64,000 nucleotides of DNA from Halomonas daqiaonensis (GCF_900109725.1 NZ_FOBC01000003.1:1-64000), one strand, 5' to 3'; counted from the stretch's first letter, positions 53,019 through 62,515 are shown. Numbers and translations are program-made. Notes: a model not told the origin generated them from the sequence alone.

Positions 53019-54395
53019 TCAGACGTGGCGCAAATACCAGTCGTACTCGAGCTTGCTTACCGCCTGAATGGCCTGGTCGCGCTCGGCCCGGCGATTGGCC
53101 AGGTAAACCGCGAGGAAGTTTTCACCCAGCGCCTCTGCCAGGGGCGCGCTCTGCTCCAGCAGGTCCAGGGCCTGGCGCCAGCTGTTGGTCAGGCTGGGCG
53201 CGGCCTGCTCATAGGCGTTGCCGGTGATGGACAGCGGCGGTGTCAGGCGCCGTTGAAGCCCATGGTCGATAGCGCCGAGTAGGGTAGCCAGCAGCAGGTA
53301 GGGGTTGACGTCGGCACCGGCCACGCGGTGTTCGATGCGCCTTGCTGCATTGGGTCCGGAGGGGATACGCAACGCCACCGAGCGGTTGTCATACCCCCAG
53401 GTCGGAGCCATGGGCACATAGAGCCCAGCCTGGAAGCGGCGGAAGGAGTTGAGGTTGGGGGCGAAGAGCGCCATGGAAGCCGGCATCAGTTCGAGCAGCC
53501 CCGCCACGGCGTGATGTAACAGCGGCGTGCCGAGCGGGTCGCTGTCCTCGGCCGCGAAGACGTTGTTTCCAGCCTCGTCGAGAAGGCTGATATGCACATG
53601 GGTGCCGTTGCCGGCCTCCTGGCCATAGGGCTTGGCCATGAAGGTGGCTTCGAAACCGTGGTGCAGGGCCACGCCCTTGATCAGGCGCTTGAGCAGCACT
53701 GCGCTGTCGCAGGCCGCCAGGGCGTCATCGCAGTGAACCAGGTTGATCTCGAACTGTCCCGGGGCGCACTCCTTGAGGGCAGTGTCCAGCGGCAGCTGCT
53801 GGGTCCGGGCGGCGGCATGGATCTCCTCCAGCAGGTCGGCGTACTCGTCGAGCTCGTTGATCGAGTACAGCTGGCTCTGGGCGGCCCGCTCGCCGGTAGC
53901 CGGCGAGCAGGGGGGTTGGATCATGCCCAGGGCGTCCCGGGTGCGATCGACCAGACTGAACTCCACCTCCACGGCCACTACCGGCGTAAGCCCGGCGCGG
54001 CGGAAGCCCTCAAGCACTCGGTCGAGCACCTGGCGGGGATCGGCGAAGAAGGGCGACCCGTCGGCTTCGCTCATGGTCATCAGTAGTTGCGCCTGGCGGG
54101 CGTCGCGCAGCCAGGGGCTTGGCATCAGAGTGCCAGCCACTGGATAGCAGACTCGGTCGCTATCGCCGCTCGAGAGGCCCAGGCCCGTGGCCTCGATGGT
54201 ATTGCCCAGGATGTCCAGGGCGAATACCGAGGCGGGTAGATTGACCCCATCGCTGAAGGCCTTCTCGAGGTTGTCGCGGGGAATGCGCTTGCCGCGCAGC
54301 ACGCCGTTCAGGTCGCTGATCAGCAGGTCGATACTGTCGACGTCGGGATGGCGGTCGAGAAAGTCTCGGGCCTCATCGGCTGGCAAGGAAGGCAT
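53019..54395 (-). CDS. gamma-glutamylpolyamine synthetase, divergent copy 2
   Basis: A 458-residue GlnA-like ligase related to PuuA/PauA/SpuB but clearly different from the copy at 48085. Motifs are VAVEVEFSLVD, KECAPGQFEINLVHCDDAL, NGTHVHISLLDEAGNNVF and NLNSFRRFQAG. It is the paralogue transcribed toward puuB and divergent from puuD, with a 256-bp AT-richer region between. It probably glutamylates a different polyamine or monoamine; Pseudomonas has several such PauA paralogues with distinct substrates. Confidence 0.85.
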   Translation of the reverse strand: MPSLPADEARDFLDRHPDVDSIDLLISDLNGVLRGKRIPRDNLEKAFSDGVNLPASVFALDILGNTIEATGLGLSSGDSDRVCYPVAGTLMPSPWLRDARQAQLLMTMSEADGSPFFADPRQVLDRVLEGFRRAGLTPVVAVEVEFSLVDRTRDALGMIQPPCSPATGERAAQSQLYSINELDEYADLLEEIHAAARTQQLPLDTALKECAPGQFEINLVHCDDALAACDSAVLLKRLIKGVALHHGFEATFMAKPYGQEAGNGTHVHISLLDEAGNNVFAAEDSDPLGTPLLHHAVAGLLELMPASMALFAPNLNSFRRFQAGLYVPMAPTWGYDNRSVALRIPSGPNAARRIEHRVAGADVNPYLLLATLLGAIDHGLQRRLTPPLSITGNAYEQAAPSLTNSWRQALDLLEQSAPLAEALGENFLAVYLANRRAERDQAIQAVSKLEYDWYLRHV

Positions 54396-54531
54396 GGGCC
54401 ACCTGTCGTCTGTAGGTCATCGTTCGATGGCTGTCATCTTTGAATCACGGGTCTATGTTGTCAAATCTTTTACGCGTGGCGGCAAAATTAGATGGCCGCT
54501 GTACCTTCTTTATATCCGTCAATTGTATTAA

Positions 54532-54547
54532 CGACAAAGGGTTGTCG
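54532..54547. promoter_or_regulatory. candidate operator between the puuA paralogue and puuD
   Basis: CGACAA (54532-54537) and TTGTCG (54542-54547) are separated by four bases in the AT-richer divergent promoter region. Size and place suit a dimeric repressor. PuuR is encoded 4 kb away and is one candidate, but no match to its E. coli site is claimed. Confidence 0.35.
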
Positions 54548-54651
54548 GTAATCGGCCCTGGCGTAGCAGGATCAGGGGTTGGCAAGGTTAATCAACGGCG
54601 TTATGTTGAGGAAAGCATGACAGCCATCACACGTGTTTCGAGGAGACCGCC

Positions 54652-55419
54652 ATGCGCACTCGACCCTTGGTAGGCGTGATCGCCTGCCGCCGTGAGGTGG
54701 AAGGTCACCCCGCGCACATGGTCACCGACAAGTACCTCTCCGCCTTGCGCGACTATGGCCTGGCGCCGGTGATCCTGCCGGTGTGGGAAGGTGAGGTGGA
54801 GAGCGCCCTGCTGGCCTCTCTCGATGGCCTGCTGCTCACCGGCAGCTACAGCAATGTCGAGCCGCAGCGTTACGGTGCCGAGCGTGCACCGGAGAACACC
54901 CGGGACGACATCCATCGCGATGCCGCGGTCCTGCGCTGGATTCCCGCCGCCCTGGACCTGGGCTTGCCGTTGCTGGGCATCTGTCGCGGCTTCCAGGAGC
55001 TCAACGTGGCCTTCGGCGGCACCCTCCACCAGGCCTTGCAGCAGGTGCCCGGTCGGTTCGACCACCGCGAGCCAGAGGGCGATCGCGAGATGAAATATGC
55101 CCCGGCCCATGACATCGCCATCGTGCCGGGCGGACAGCTGGCTGCGCTCTATCCTGAACCGGCCTCACGAGTAAACTCCCTGCACCAGCAGGGCATCGCC
55201 GAGTTGGGGCTGGGGCTCATCGCCGAGGCCGCAGCCCCGGACGGCCAGATCGAGGCGATCTCGGTGGCCGGTGCTCCTGGCTTCGCTTTGGCGGTGCAGT
55301 GGCACCCCGAGTGGAAGCCCCGCGAGCATCCGCTCCATGACGCCCTGTTCCGAGCGTTCGCCACGGCCAGTGAGGCCTATCGTGGCGCGCGTGTCTCGCC
55401 ACAAGCCGTCGACGCCTGA
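54652..55419 (+). CDS. puuD: gamma-glutamyl-GABA hydrolase PuuD
   Basis: PuuD releases GABA and glutamate from gamma-glutamyl-GABA. The 255-residue class-I glutamine-amidotransferase-like protein has the nucleophile in LLGICRGFQELNVAFGG and the catalytic His-Glu in AVQWHPEW. TDKYLSALRDYGLAPVILPVW is typical. GAGGAG lies seven bases before the start. It heads a plus-strand operon with spuC and puuC, 28 bases upstream of the aminotransferase. Confidence 0.94.
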   Translation: MRTRPLVGVIACRREVEGHPAHMVTDKYLSALRDYGLAPVILPVWEGEVESALLASLDGLLLTGSYSNVEPQRYGAERAPENTRDDIHRDAAVLRWIPAALDLGLPLLGICRGFQELNVAFGGTLHQALQQVPGRFDHREPEGDREMKYAPAHDIAIVPGGQLAALYPEPASRVNSLHQQGIAELGLGLIAEAAAPDGQIEAISVAGAPGFALAVQWHPEWKPREHPLHDALFRAFATASEAYRGARVSPQAVDA

Positions 55420-55447
55420 GGCCAGCGGTCCGACTCGGAGAGCCAGC

Positions 55448-56848
55448 ATGCTGCATTCGCTTCAAGCCCTGGACCGTGCCCACCACCTGCACCCGTTCAC
55501 CGACTTCAAGGCATTGGGCGAGGAGGGTAGTCGCGTCATCGAGCGCGCCGAGGGGGTCTATATTTACGATGCCGAGGGCAATCGAATTCTCGATGGTATG
55601 GCGGGCCTGTGGTGCGTCAACCTTGGCTACGGGCGCGAGGAGCTGGTGGAAGCCGCCACCGAACAGATGCGCCAGCTGCCCTTCTACAACACCTTCTTCA
55701 AGACTACGCACCCGCCGGTGGTGAAGCTGGCCGCGAAGCTCTGCTCCCTGGCGCCTGCAAACCTCAACCACGTCTTCTTCACCGGCTCCGGCTCCGAGGC
55801 CAACGACACAGTGCTACGCATGGTACGGCGCTACTGGGTAGTCAAGGGCAAGCCCGAGAAGCAGTGGGTGATCGGCCGCGAGAACGGCTACCACGGCTCC
55901 ACGGTGGCGGGCTTGAGCCTGGGCGGCATGGCACCGATGCACGACCAGGGCGGCCCCCGCGTGCCGGGTATCACCCACGTTCGCCAGCCCTACTGGTTTG
56001 GAGAGGGGCGGGTTGGAGAAGAACGTCAGGACCCCGAGGCCTTCGGTCGCCAGTGCGCGGCGGCGATCGAGGAGAGAATCCTCGAACTCGGCGAGGACAA
56101 GGTTGCGGCCTTCATCGCCGAGCCGGTGCAGGGCGCCGGCGGTGCCATCATTCCGCCGGAGAGCTATTGGCCGGCGGTCAAGGCGGTGCTGGCCAAGTAC
56201 GACATCTTGCTGGTAGTGGACGAGGTGATCTGCGGCTTCGGTCGTCTGGGTGAATGGTTCGGCAGCGTCCACTATGACCTCGCCCCCGACCTGATGCCCA
56301 TCGCCAAGGGGCTTTCGTCCGGCTACCTGCCGATCGGCGGAGTGCTGGTCGGCGATCGGATCGCCGACACCCTGATAGAGGAGGGCGGCGAATTCTTCCA
56401 TGGCTTCACCTACTCCGGTCATCCGGTATGTGCCGCGGTGGCTCTGCGTAACCTGGAGATCATGGAGGCCGAAGGCGTGGTCGAACGGGTCCGCGACGAA
56501 CTGGGGCCCTATCTTGCGCGCCGCTGGGCCACGCTTACCGACCACCCCCTCGTCGGTGAGGCCCGCTCGCTGGGGCTGATGGCGGCTCTGGAACTCATCG
56601 ACCCGGCCAGCGGCGAGCGCTTCGACGAGGCTTTGACCGCGGGTAACCTCTGCCGCGACATCAGCTTTCGCCGTGGCCTGGTGATGCGCTCGGTGGGTGA
56701 TACGATGATCATCTCCCCGCCTTTGGTGATCAGCCACGAACAGATCGACGACCTGGTGTCCCTGGCTCGGGAGGCGCTGGATGAGACCGCGCGATGCCTG
56801 GCGCCGAGGGTCGCCGATGAACCGCCTACCGAGGAGAAACCCGCATGA
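55448..56848 (+). CDS. spuC: putrescine-pyruvate aminotransferase (SpuC type)
   Basis: A class-III PLP transaminase of 466 residues that moves the amino group of putrescine or another polyamine to pyruvate. It has HHLHPFTDFKALGEEGSRVIERAEG, PFYNTFFKTTHPP, FFTGSGSEANDTVLRMVRRYW, GYHGSTVAGLSLGGM, VVDEVICGFGRLGEWFGS and PIAKGLSSGYLPIGG with the PLP lysine. These match SpuC-type enzymes. The ATG at 55448 avoids the overlap with puuD of the longer frame. It overlaps puuC by four bases. Confidence 0.9.
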   Translation: MLHSLQALDRAHHLHPFTDFKALGEEGSRVIERAEGVYIYDAEGNRILDGMAGLWCVNLGYGREELVEAATEQMRQLPFYNTFFKTTHPPVVKLAAKLCSLAPANLNHVFFTGSGSEANDTVLRMVRRYWVVKGKPEKQWVIGRENGYHGSTVAGLSLGGMAPMHDQGGPRVPGITHVRQPYWFGEGRVGEERQDPEAFGRQCAAAIEERILELGEDKVAAFIAEPVQGAGGAIIPPESYWPAVKAVLAKYDILLVVDEVICGFGRLGEWFGSVHYDLAPDLMPIAKGLSSGYLPIGGVLVGDRIADTLIEEGGEFFHGFTYSGHPVCAAVALRNLEIMEAEGVVERVRDELGPYLARRWATLTDHPLVGEARSLGLMAALELIDPASGERFDEALTAGNLCRDISFRRGLVMRSVGDTMIISPPLVISHEQIDDLVSLAREALDETARCLAPRVADEPPTEEKPA

Positions 56849-58347
56849 GCCGTTCCGAAGCCCCCAAGACCCTGGCCGATTGGCAGGCCCTGGCCGCCGG
56901 CCTGAGCCTCGAGTCGCGTGCCTTCATCGACGATGCCTTCGTCGAGGCCGCCAGCGGCGAAACCTTCGAGACCCTCAATCCGGCGACCGGCGAGCTGCTG
57001 GCCCGGGTTGCCAGCTGTGAAGCCCCCGACGCCGAGTTGGCGGTAGGCCATGCCCGTGCGGCCTTCGATGGCGGCGCCTGGTCGCGTCTGGCCCCTGGCA
57101 AGCGCAAGAAGGTGTTGCTGCGCCTGGCCGACCTGATGGAGGCCAACAAGCACGAGTTGGCACTACTCGACACCCTGGACATGGGCAAGCCGGTAAACAG
57201 TTCGCTGGGCGACATGGCGGGCGCCATCGGTTGCATACGCTACCAGGCGGAGTGCATCGACAAGCTCTACGGCGAGGTGGCGCCCACTGGCGAGGAGGCC
57301 CTGGCGCTGGTGCTGCGCGAACCGCTGGGGGTGGTGGCCTCCATCGTGCCGTGGAACTTCCCTCTGATGATGACAGCCTGGAAGATCGCCCCGGCGCTGG
57401 CCGCCGGCAACAGCGTCATCCTCAAGCCCTCGGAAAAATCGCCGCTCTCGGCACTGCGCCTGGCCCAACTGGCCAAGGAGGCGGGCCTTCCTCGTGGGGT
57501 CTTCCAGGTGCTGCCAGGCTTCGGCCATACCGTGGGCAAGGCACTCGCGCTCTCCACGGAAGTGGACTGTCTCTCCTTCACCGGCTCCACTGTCACCGGC
57601 AAGCAACTGATGCAGTATGCCGGCCAGTCCAACCTGAAGAAGCTCTACCTGGAGTGCGGCGGCAAGAGCCCGAATATCGTCTTCGCCGACTGCAAGAATC
57701 TCGATAGCGTTGCCAAGCATGCGGCAGCGGCGATCTTCCACAACCAGGGCGAGGTATGCATCGCCGGTTCACGCCTGCTGGTAGAGAACAGCATCCGTGA
57801 TGCCTTCGTGGAAAAGGTGTTGGCCGCCGCCGAGAATATGCAGCCCGGCGATCCGCTTGACCCCGAGAGCTTCATGGGTGCGATCGTCGACGAGGCACAG
57901 CATCGCCGCATCCTCGACTACATTCGCCGCGGGGTGGAGGAGGGAGCCCAGCTGCGCTCCGGCGGACAGGCGCTGGACGGCAAGGGGCTGTTTATCCCGC
58001 CCACGGTATTCGACGGCGTGACCCCGGCGATGGCCATCGGCCGCGAGGAGATCTTCGGTCCGGTGCTCGCGGTGTTCGGCTTCGACAGCGAGGAAGAGGC
58101 CATCGCCATGGCCAACGACAGCGACTATGGCCTCGCCGCCGGGCTATGGAGCCAGGATATCGACCGCATCATGCGCGTCACGCGCCGGCTGGCGTCCGGC
58201 CAGGTGTTCGTCAACAACTGGGCCGGCGGCGACCAGACCATGCCTTTCGGTGGCGTCAAGCAGTCCGGCAACGGCCGCGACAAGTCCCATCACTCCCTGG
58301 AGGAATACTCCGACCTCAAGAGCGTCTGGATATCGCTGGCGACCTGA
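56845..58347 (+). CDS. puuC: gamma-glutamyl-gamma-aminobutyraldehyde dehydrogenase PuuC
   Basis: An NAD(P)-dependent aldehyde dehydrogenase of 500 residues that oxidises gamma-glutamyl-aminobutyraldehyde from PuuB, or 4-aminobutanal from SpuC. Motifs are [21 protein letters not shown], the catalytic glutamate in LECGGKSPNIVFAD and the cysteine in NQGEVCIAGSRLLVE. Its ATG overlaps the spuC stop codon. It ends the puuD-spuC-puuC operon; no GABA aminotransferase (puuE) or succinate-semialdehyde dehydrogenase follows. Confidence 0.92.
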   Translation: MSRSEAPKTLADWQALAAGLSLESRAFIDDAFVEAASGETFETLNPATGELLARVASCEAPDAELAVGHARAAFDGGAWSRLAPGKRKKVLLRLADLMEANKHELALLDTLDMGKPVNSSLGDMAGAIGCIRYQAECIDKLYGEVAPTGEEALALVLREPLGVVASIVPWNFPLMMTAWKIAPALAAGNSVILKPSEKSPLSALRLAQLAKEAGLPRGVFQVLPGFGHTVGKALALSTEVDCLSFTGSTVTGKQLMQYAGQSNLKKLYLECGGKSPNIVFADCKNLDSVAKHAAAAIFHNQGEVCIAGSRLLVENSIRDAFVEKVLAAAENMQPGDPLDPESFMGAIVDEAQHRRILDYIRRGVEEGAQLRSGGQALDGKGLFIPPTVFDGVTPAMAIGREEIFGPVLAVFGFDSEEEAIAMANDSDYGLAAGLWSQDIDRIMRVTRRLASGQVFVNNWAGGDQTMPFGGVKQSGNGRDKSHHSLEEYSDLKSVWISLAT

Positions 58348-58453
58348 CGCCTCTTGAACCAGTTAAGACACGACGAGGTCGGCGCCATGGTGCTGGCCTC
58401 TTTGCTTTTGTGTATGGCGTATCAGTTTTGTATAGCTATTGCATAGATATTCG

Positions 58454-58465
58454 TCGTCGCGACGA
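58454..58465. promoter_or_regulatory. 12-bp palindrome upstream of the small gene
   Basis: TCGTCGCGACGA is a perfect palindrome about 40 bp upstream of the small gene at 58504, just after an AT-rich stretch with TATAGC and TAGATA elements that could be part of its promoter. Function is unknown. Confidence 0.35.
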
Positions 58466-58503
58466 GTAGCCTGTCGGAATATTCCCTGGCAGGAGCATTG
58501 ACC

Positions 58504-58674
58504 ATGTTCGGATTCTTCAAGAGCGACCCCACCAAGAAGCTGCAGAAGGCCTACGAGCAGAAGCTCGAGCAGGCCATGCTGGCCGCCCGCAATGGCGACA
58601 TGCGCGCCAACGCCACCCTCACCGAGGAGGCGGAGGCACTGCTCGAGGAGATCGAGAGGCTGAAGTCCTCCTGA
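58504..58674 (+). CDS. small DUF6435-family protein
   Basis: A 56-residue protein beginning MFGFFKSDPTKKLQKAYEQK and continuing as two amphipathic helices rich in Ala, Glu and Lys, ending in EEIERLKSS. This is the DUF6435 type of small cytosolic protein, common in marine and halophilic gammaproteobacteria and of unknown function. An AGGAG lies about eight bases upstream and an AT-rich promoter-like region precedes it. It is convergent with puuR, with only nine bases between the stop codons. Confidence 0.85.
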   Translation: MFGFFKSDPTKKLQKAYEQKLEQAMLAARNGDMRANATLTEEAEALLEEIERLKSS

Positions 58675-58683
58675 GGCGGTGTT

Positions 58684-59235
58684 TCAGAACGCCCTAGCAG
58701 GTGTGGCGCAGCTGACCAGGCGGCAGGGCTCGCTGCCGGGGTTGCGGAAGCGGTGCGGGACCTTGGTGTCGAAGTAGTAGGCCTCGCCGGGACCCAGCAG
58801 GCGGGTCTCGGCGCCGATGGTGATCTCGATCTCGCCCTCCAGCACCACGCCGGCCTCCTCGCCCTGGTGGGTGATCATTTCCCGGCCGGTGTCGGCCCTG
58901 GCGGGATAGGTCTCGATCATGAAGGCCAGGGCGCGGCTGGCGCGGTTGGCCCCCACCAGCTTGTAGATGACATCCCCCGAGCCCACGTCGGCGAGCTCGT
59001 CGGCCGTGTAGAACACCTGGTTGCGGCTTTCCAGGTCCATGGTGAAGAAGTCCCCGACGCTCATGGGAATGGCGTCGAGGATCTTCTTCAGCGAGCTGAC
59101 CGAGGGGCTCACCTTGCCCTGCTCGATCAGCGACAGGCTGGAGTGGGTGACCCCGCAGCGCTTGGCCAGCTCGCGCTGGGAGATGCCCTTCAGGGTGCGC
59201 AGGGCGCGCAGCCGTGAGCCCACATCATCCGACAT
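58684..59235 (-). CDS. puuR: PuuR-type HTH-cupin regulator
   Basis: A 183-residue regulator with an N-terminal XRE helix-turn-helix (LRTLKGISQRELAKRCGVTHSSLSLIEQGKVSPSVSSLKKIL) and a C-terminal cupin (HQGEEAGVVLEGEIEITIG, YYFDTKVPHRFRN). The layout and many segments follow E. coli PuuR, the putrescine-relieved repressor of puu genes. It should control the adjacent polyamine cluster. It lies 26 bases after gatB in the same direction, so it may be transcribed with gatCAB. Confidence 0.88.
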   Translation of the reverse strand: MSDDVGSRLRALRTLKGISQRELAKRCGVTHSSLSLIEQGKVSPSVSSLKKILDAIPMSVGDFFTMDLESRNQVFYTADELADVGSGDVIYKLVGANRASRALAFMIETYPARADTGREMITHQGEEAGVVLEGEIEITIGAETRLLGPGEAYYFDTKVPHRFRNPGSEPCRLVSCATPARAF

Positions 59236-59261
59236 CCGGTTCTCCTGTCTTCAGCCCGGGA

Positions 59262-60716
59262 TCAGCACAGCGCGTCGAGCTTCTCTTTCAGCAGGGCATT
59301 GACCTGCTGAGGGTTGGCGGTGCCGCGCGAGGCCTTCATCACCTGACCGACGAAGTAGCCGATCATCTTGCCGCGCTTGTCGGGCTCGGCGTCGCGGTAC
59401 TGGGCCACCTGGGCGGGGCTGTCGGCGATGACCTGGTCGATCATCGCCTCGATGGCGCCGGTGTCGGTGACCTGCTTGAGCCCCTTGGCCTCGATCACCT
59501 CGTCGGCGTTCGCCCCCTCGCCGTGCCACAGCGCCTGGAAGACCTCCTTGGCGGCCTTGCCGTTGATGGTGTCATCCTTCACCCGGGCGACCAGCTCGCC
59601 GAGCTGGGTCGCCGAGACCGGACTGTTCTGGATTGGCAGCCCCTCGCGGTTCAGGGCGCCGGAGAGCTCGCCCTGTACCCAGTTGGCGGCCAGCTTGGCA
59701 TCGCCGCAGACCTCCTTGACCGCCTCGAAGTACTCGGCCATCGCGCGGCTCGCCGAGAGCACCCCGGCGTCATAGGCGGAGAGGCCCAGCGCGTTCTGGA
59801 AGCGGGCGCGCTTCTCGTCGGGCAGCTCCGGCAGGTTGTCGCGAAGGTGATCGACATAGGCCCGGTCGAGCACCACCGGCAGCAGGTCGGGGCAGGGGAA
59901 ATAGCGGTAGTCGTTGGCCTGCTCCTTGGTACGCATGCTGCGGGTCTCGTCGCGCTCGGGGTCGAACAGGCGGGTCTCCTGGACGACTTCGCCGCCGTCC
60001 TCGATCAACTCGATCTGACGCTCCACCTCGAAGGCGATGGCGCGCTCGACGAAGCGGAAGGAGTTGACGTTCTTGATCTCGGCGCGAGTGCCGAAGCTCG
60101 CCTGACCCCGGGGGCGGACCGAGACGTTGACGTCGCAACGCATCGAGCCCTCGGCCATATTGCCGTCTGAAATCCCGAGATATGTCACGATGGAGTGAAT
60201 CGCCTTGAGGTAGGCTGCGGCCTCCTTCGCCGAGCGCATGTCCGGCTCTGAGACGATCTCCAGCAGCGGGGTGCCGGCACGGTTCAGATCGATGCCGGTC
60301 ATGCCCTGAAAATCCTCGTGGAGCGACTTGCCGGCATCTTCCTCGAGGTGGGCATGATGAACGCGGATGCGCTTGGTCTCGCCATCCTCCAGGGTGATCT
60401 CCACTTCGCCGGGTCCGACGATGGGGTGGTACATCTGGCTGGTCTGGTAGCCCTTGGGCAGGTCCGGGTAGAAGTAGTTCTTGCGGTCGAACACCGAGAC
60501 CTCGGGGATCTCGGCGTGGATCCCCAGCCCGAACTGCACGGCCATGGCCACCGCGGCCTCGTTGAGCACCGGCAGCACGCCGGGCAGCCCCAGGTCGACG
60601 GCGCAGGCCTGGCTATTGGGATCGGCGCCGAAGGCGGTGGAGGCGCCGGAGAAGATCTTCGACTTGGTGGCTAGCTGGACGTGGACCTCCAGCCCGATCA
60701 CGGTTTCCCATTGCAT
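59262..60716 (-). CDS. gatB: aspartyl/glutamyl-tRNA amidotransferase subunit B
   Basis: GatB activates misacylated Glu-tRNA-Gln or Asp-tRNA-Asn in the GatCAB complex. The 484-residue protein begins [15 protein letters not shown] and has the family signature [19 protein letters not shown] near 80-98 and the C-terminal Yqey-like tail domain. Its ATG overlaps the gatA stop (TGATG). It is followed closely by puuR. Confidence 0.97.
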   Translation of the reverse strand: MQWETVIGLEVHVQLATKSKIFSGASTAFGADPNSQACAVDLGLPGVLPVLNEAAVAMAVQFGLGIHAEIPEVSVFDRKNYFYPDLPKGYQTSQMYHPIVGPGEVEITLEDGETKRIRVHHAHLEEDAGKSLHEDFQGMTGIDLNRAGTPLLEIVSEPDMRSAKEAAAYLKAIHSIVTYLGISDGNMAEGSMRCDVNVSVRPRGQASFGTRAEIKNVNSFRFVERAIAFEVERQIELIEDGGEVVQETRLFDPERDETRSMRTKEQANDYRYFPCPDLLPVVLDRAYVDHLRDNLPELPDEKRARFQNALGLSAYDAGVLSASRAMAEYFEAVKEVCGDAKLAANWVQGELSGALNREGLPIQNSPVSATQLGELVARVKDDTINGKAAKEVFQALWHGEGANADEVIEAKGLKQVTDTGAIEAMIDQVIADSPAQVAQYRDAEPDKRGKMIGYFVGQVMKASRGTANPQQVNALLKEKLDALC

Positions 60717-62176
60717 CAGAGGGTCTCCTCGGCAAGCGCGGGACGACGCAGGTGCCAGTCGGTGGCCTGCTGGAACTGGTGGGCGACATTGAGCAACCGC
60801 GCCTCGGCGAAATGGGTGCCGAGGATCTGCAGCCCCACCGGACGGCCTCCAGCGAAGCCGGCCGGCACGCTGATGCCGGGGATGCCCGCCAGGTTGATGG
60901 CGATGGTGTAGATGTCCTGCAGGTACATCGAGACCGGATCCTTCTTGGCGCCCAGGTCGAAGGCCGGAGTCGGCGAGGCCGGGCCCATCAGCACGTCGAC
61001 CTCGTCGAAGGCATCCAGGAAATCCTGGCGGATCAGTCGGCGGACCTGCTGGGCCTTCTTGTAGTAGGCGTCGAAGAAGCCCTCGGAGAGAGTGTGGGTA
61101 CCCATCAGGATGCGTCGCTTGACCTCCTCGCCGAAGCCCTCAGCGCGCGAGCGCTTGTAGAGATCCGTCAGGTCTTCTGGGGCGTCGCAGCGGTGGCCGA
61201 AGCGCACCCCGTCGTAGCGCGCCAGGTTGGATGAGGCCTCCGCCGGGGCGATGACGTAGTAGGCCGGGATGGCATAGTGGGTGTGCGGCAGACTGATCTC
61301 GCGCACTGTGGCCCCCAGCGACTCAAAGACGCCGATCGCCTCGCGCACGGCGCTTGCCACCGTGGGATCGAGGCCGTCGCCGAAGTACTCCCGCGGTAGG
61401 CCGATCCTCAGCCCGGCCAGGGGCGCGTCGAGCTCCTGGATATAATCGGGCACGCCGCGGGCCACGCTGGTTGAGTCACGCAGGTCGTGGCCGGCGATGG
61501 CGCCAAGCAGGTGGGCGCAGTCCTCGGCGGTGCGTGCCAGGGGCCCGGCCTGGTCGAGGCTCGAGGCGTAGGCGATGATGCCGTAGCGCGAGACCCGTCC
61601 GTAGGTAGGCTTGAGGCCAGTGATGCCACAGAAGGCGGCCGGCTGGCGGATCGAGCCGCCGGTGTCGGTGCCCATGGCGGCAGGCACCAGGCCCGCGGCC
61701 ACGGCGGCAGCGCTGCCGCCGGAGCTGCCGCCCGGCACGGCATCGGAGTCCCAGGGGTTCTGCACCGGGCCGTAGAAACTGTTCTCGTTGGACGAGCCCA
61801 TGGCGAACTCGTCCATGTTGGTCTTGCCCAGGCTCACGGTTCCGGCGGCGGCGAGCTTCTCGACCACGGTGGCGTCGTAGGGCGAGATGAAATTGTCGAG
61901 CATCCTCGAGCCGGCACTGGTCTTGACGCCCGCGGTGCAGAAGATGTCCTTGAGCGCCAGGGGCACCCCGGTCAGCGGGCCGGCGTTGCCGGAAGCGCGG
62001 TCGGCATCGGCCCGGTCGGCAGTGGCCAGGGCCTGTTCGGCGGTCACGGTGATAAAGCTGTTGAGGTCGCCGTCGAAGCGGTCGATGCGTGCGAGCAGCG
62101 CCTGGGTGAGCTCGCGGCTGGAGAACTCGCCGCTGGCGAGGCCGGCGGCGAGTTCCGTCAGAGTCTTGTCATGCAT
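60716..62176 (-). CDS. gatA: aspartyl/glutamyl-tRNA amidotransferase subunit A
   Basis: GatA is the glutaminase/amidase subunit. The 486-residue amidase-signature protein shows the catalytic lysine in [12 protein letters not shown] and the Ser-Ser pair in the [29 protein letters not shown] segment. I start at 62176 ([13 protein letters not shown]), as longer frames are not conserved. It lies between gatC and gatB in the operon. Confidence 0.97.
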   Translation of the reverse strand: MHDKTLTELAAGLASGEFSSRELTQALLARIDRFDGDLNSFITVTAEQALATADRADADRASGNAGPLTGVPLALKDIFCTAGVKTSAGSRMLDNFISPYDATVVEKLAAAGTVSLGKTNMDEFAMGSSNENSFYGPVQNPWDSDAVPGGSSGGSAAAVAAGLVPAAMGTDTGGSIRQPAAFCGITGLKPTYGRVSRYGIIAYASSLDQAGPLARTAEDCAHLLGAIAGHDLRDSTSVARGVPDYIQELDAPLAGLRIGLPREYFGDGLDPTVASAVREAIGVFESLGATVREISLPHTHYAIPAYYVIAPAEASSNLARYDGVRFGHRCDAPEDLTDLYKRSRAEGFGEEVKRRILMGTHTLSEGFFDAYYKKAQQVRRLIRQDFLDAFDEVDVLMGPASPTPAFDLGAKKDPVSMYLQDIYTIAINLAGIPGISVPAGFAGGRPVGLQILGTHFAEARLLNVAHQFQQATDWHLRRPALAEETL

Positions 62177-62227
62177 GGGCCCTGGGCTCCGTGATGGCTT
62201 GCCGGAAACGGATGGGAATGGCACGGA

Positions 62228-62515
62228 TCATTCGACGACCCGTGGGACCAGGTAGAGGCCCTGCTCCACCGCCGGGGCACAGCGCTGGAAGCGGCTGCGC
62301 TGGTCGGTCTCGGTGACCTCGTCGGCACGCAGCCGCTGGGTGGTCTCCAGGGGATGGGCCAGCGGTGCGACCCCCTCGGTGTCCAGGGTCTGAAGCTGGT
62401 CGACCATTGCCAGGATGCGCCCCAGGTCGTCCAGATAGTGGGCCGCCTCGTCATCGTCCAGGCCGAGCCGGGCCAGGTGGGCGGCCCTGAGAACGTCTGC
62501 GTGTTCAAGCGCCAT
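62228..62515 (-). CDS. gatC: aspartyl/glutamyl-tRNA amidotransferase subunit C
   Basis: GatC is the 95-residue linker subunit that stabilises GatA and GatB. LRAAHLARLGLDDDEAAHYLDDLGRILAMVDQLQTLDTEGVAPLAHPLE is typical of the family. It is the first gene of gatCAB and is divergent from mreB, the usual arrangement in gammaproteobacteria. Confidence 0.95.
   Translation of the reverse strand: MALEHADVLRAAHLARLGLDDDEAAHYLDDLGRILAMVDQLQTLDTEGVAPLAHPLETTQRLRADEVTETDQRSRFQRCAPAVEQGLYLVPRVVE

Noticed and set aside
54618-54675. Short open frame upstream of puuD starting at ATG near 54618
   Set aside because: It overlaps the puuD start, has no coding support and lies in the promoter-leader region.
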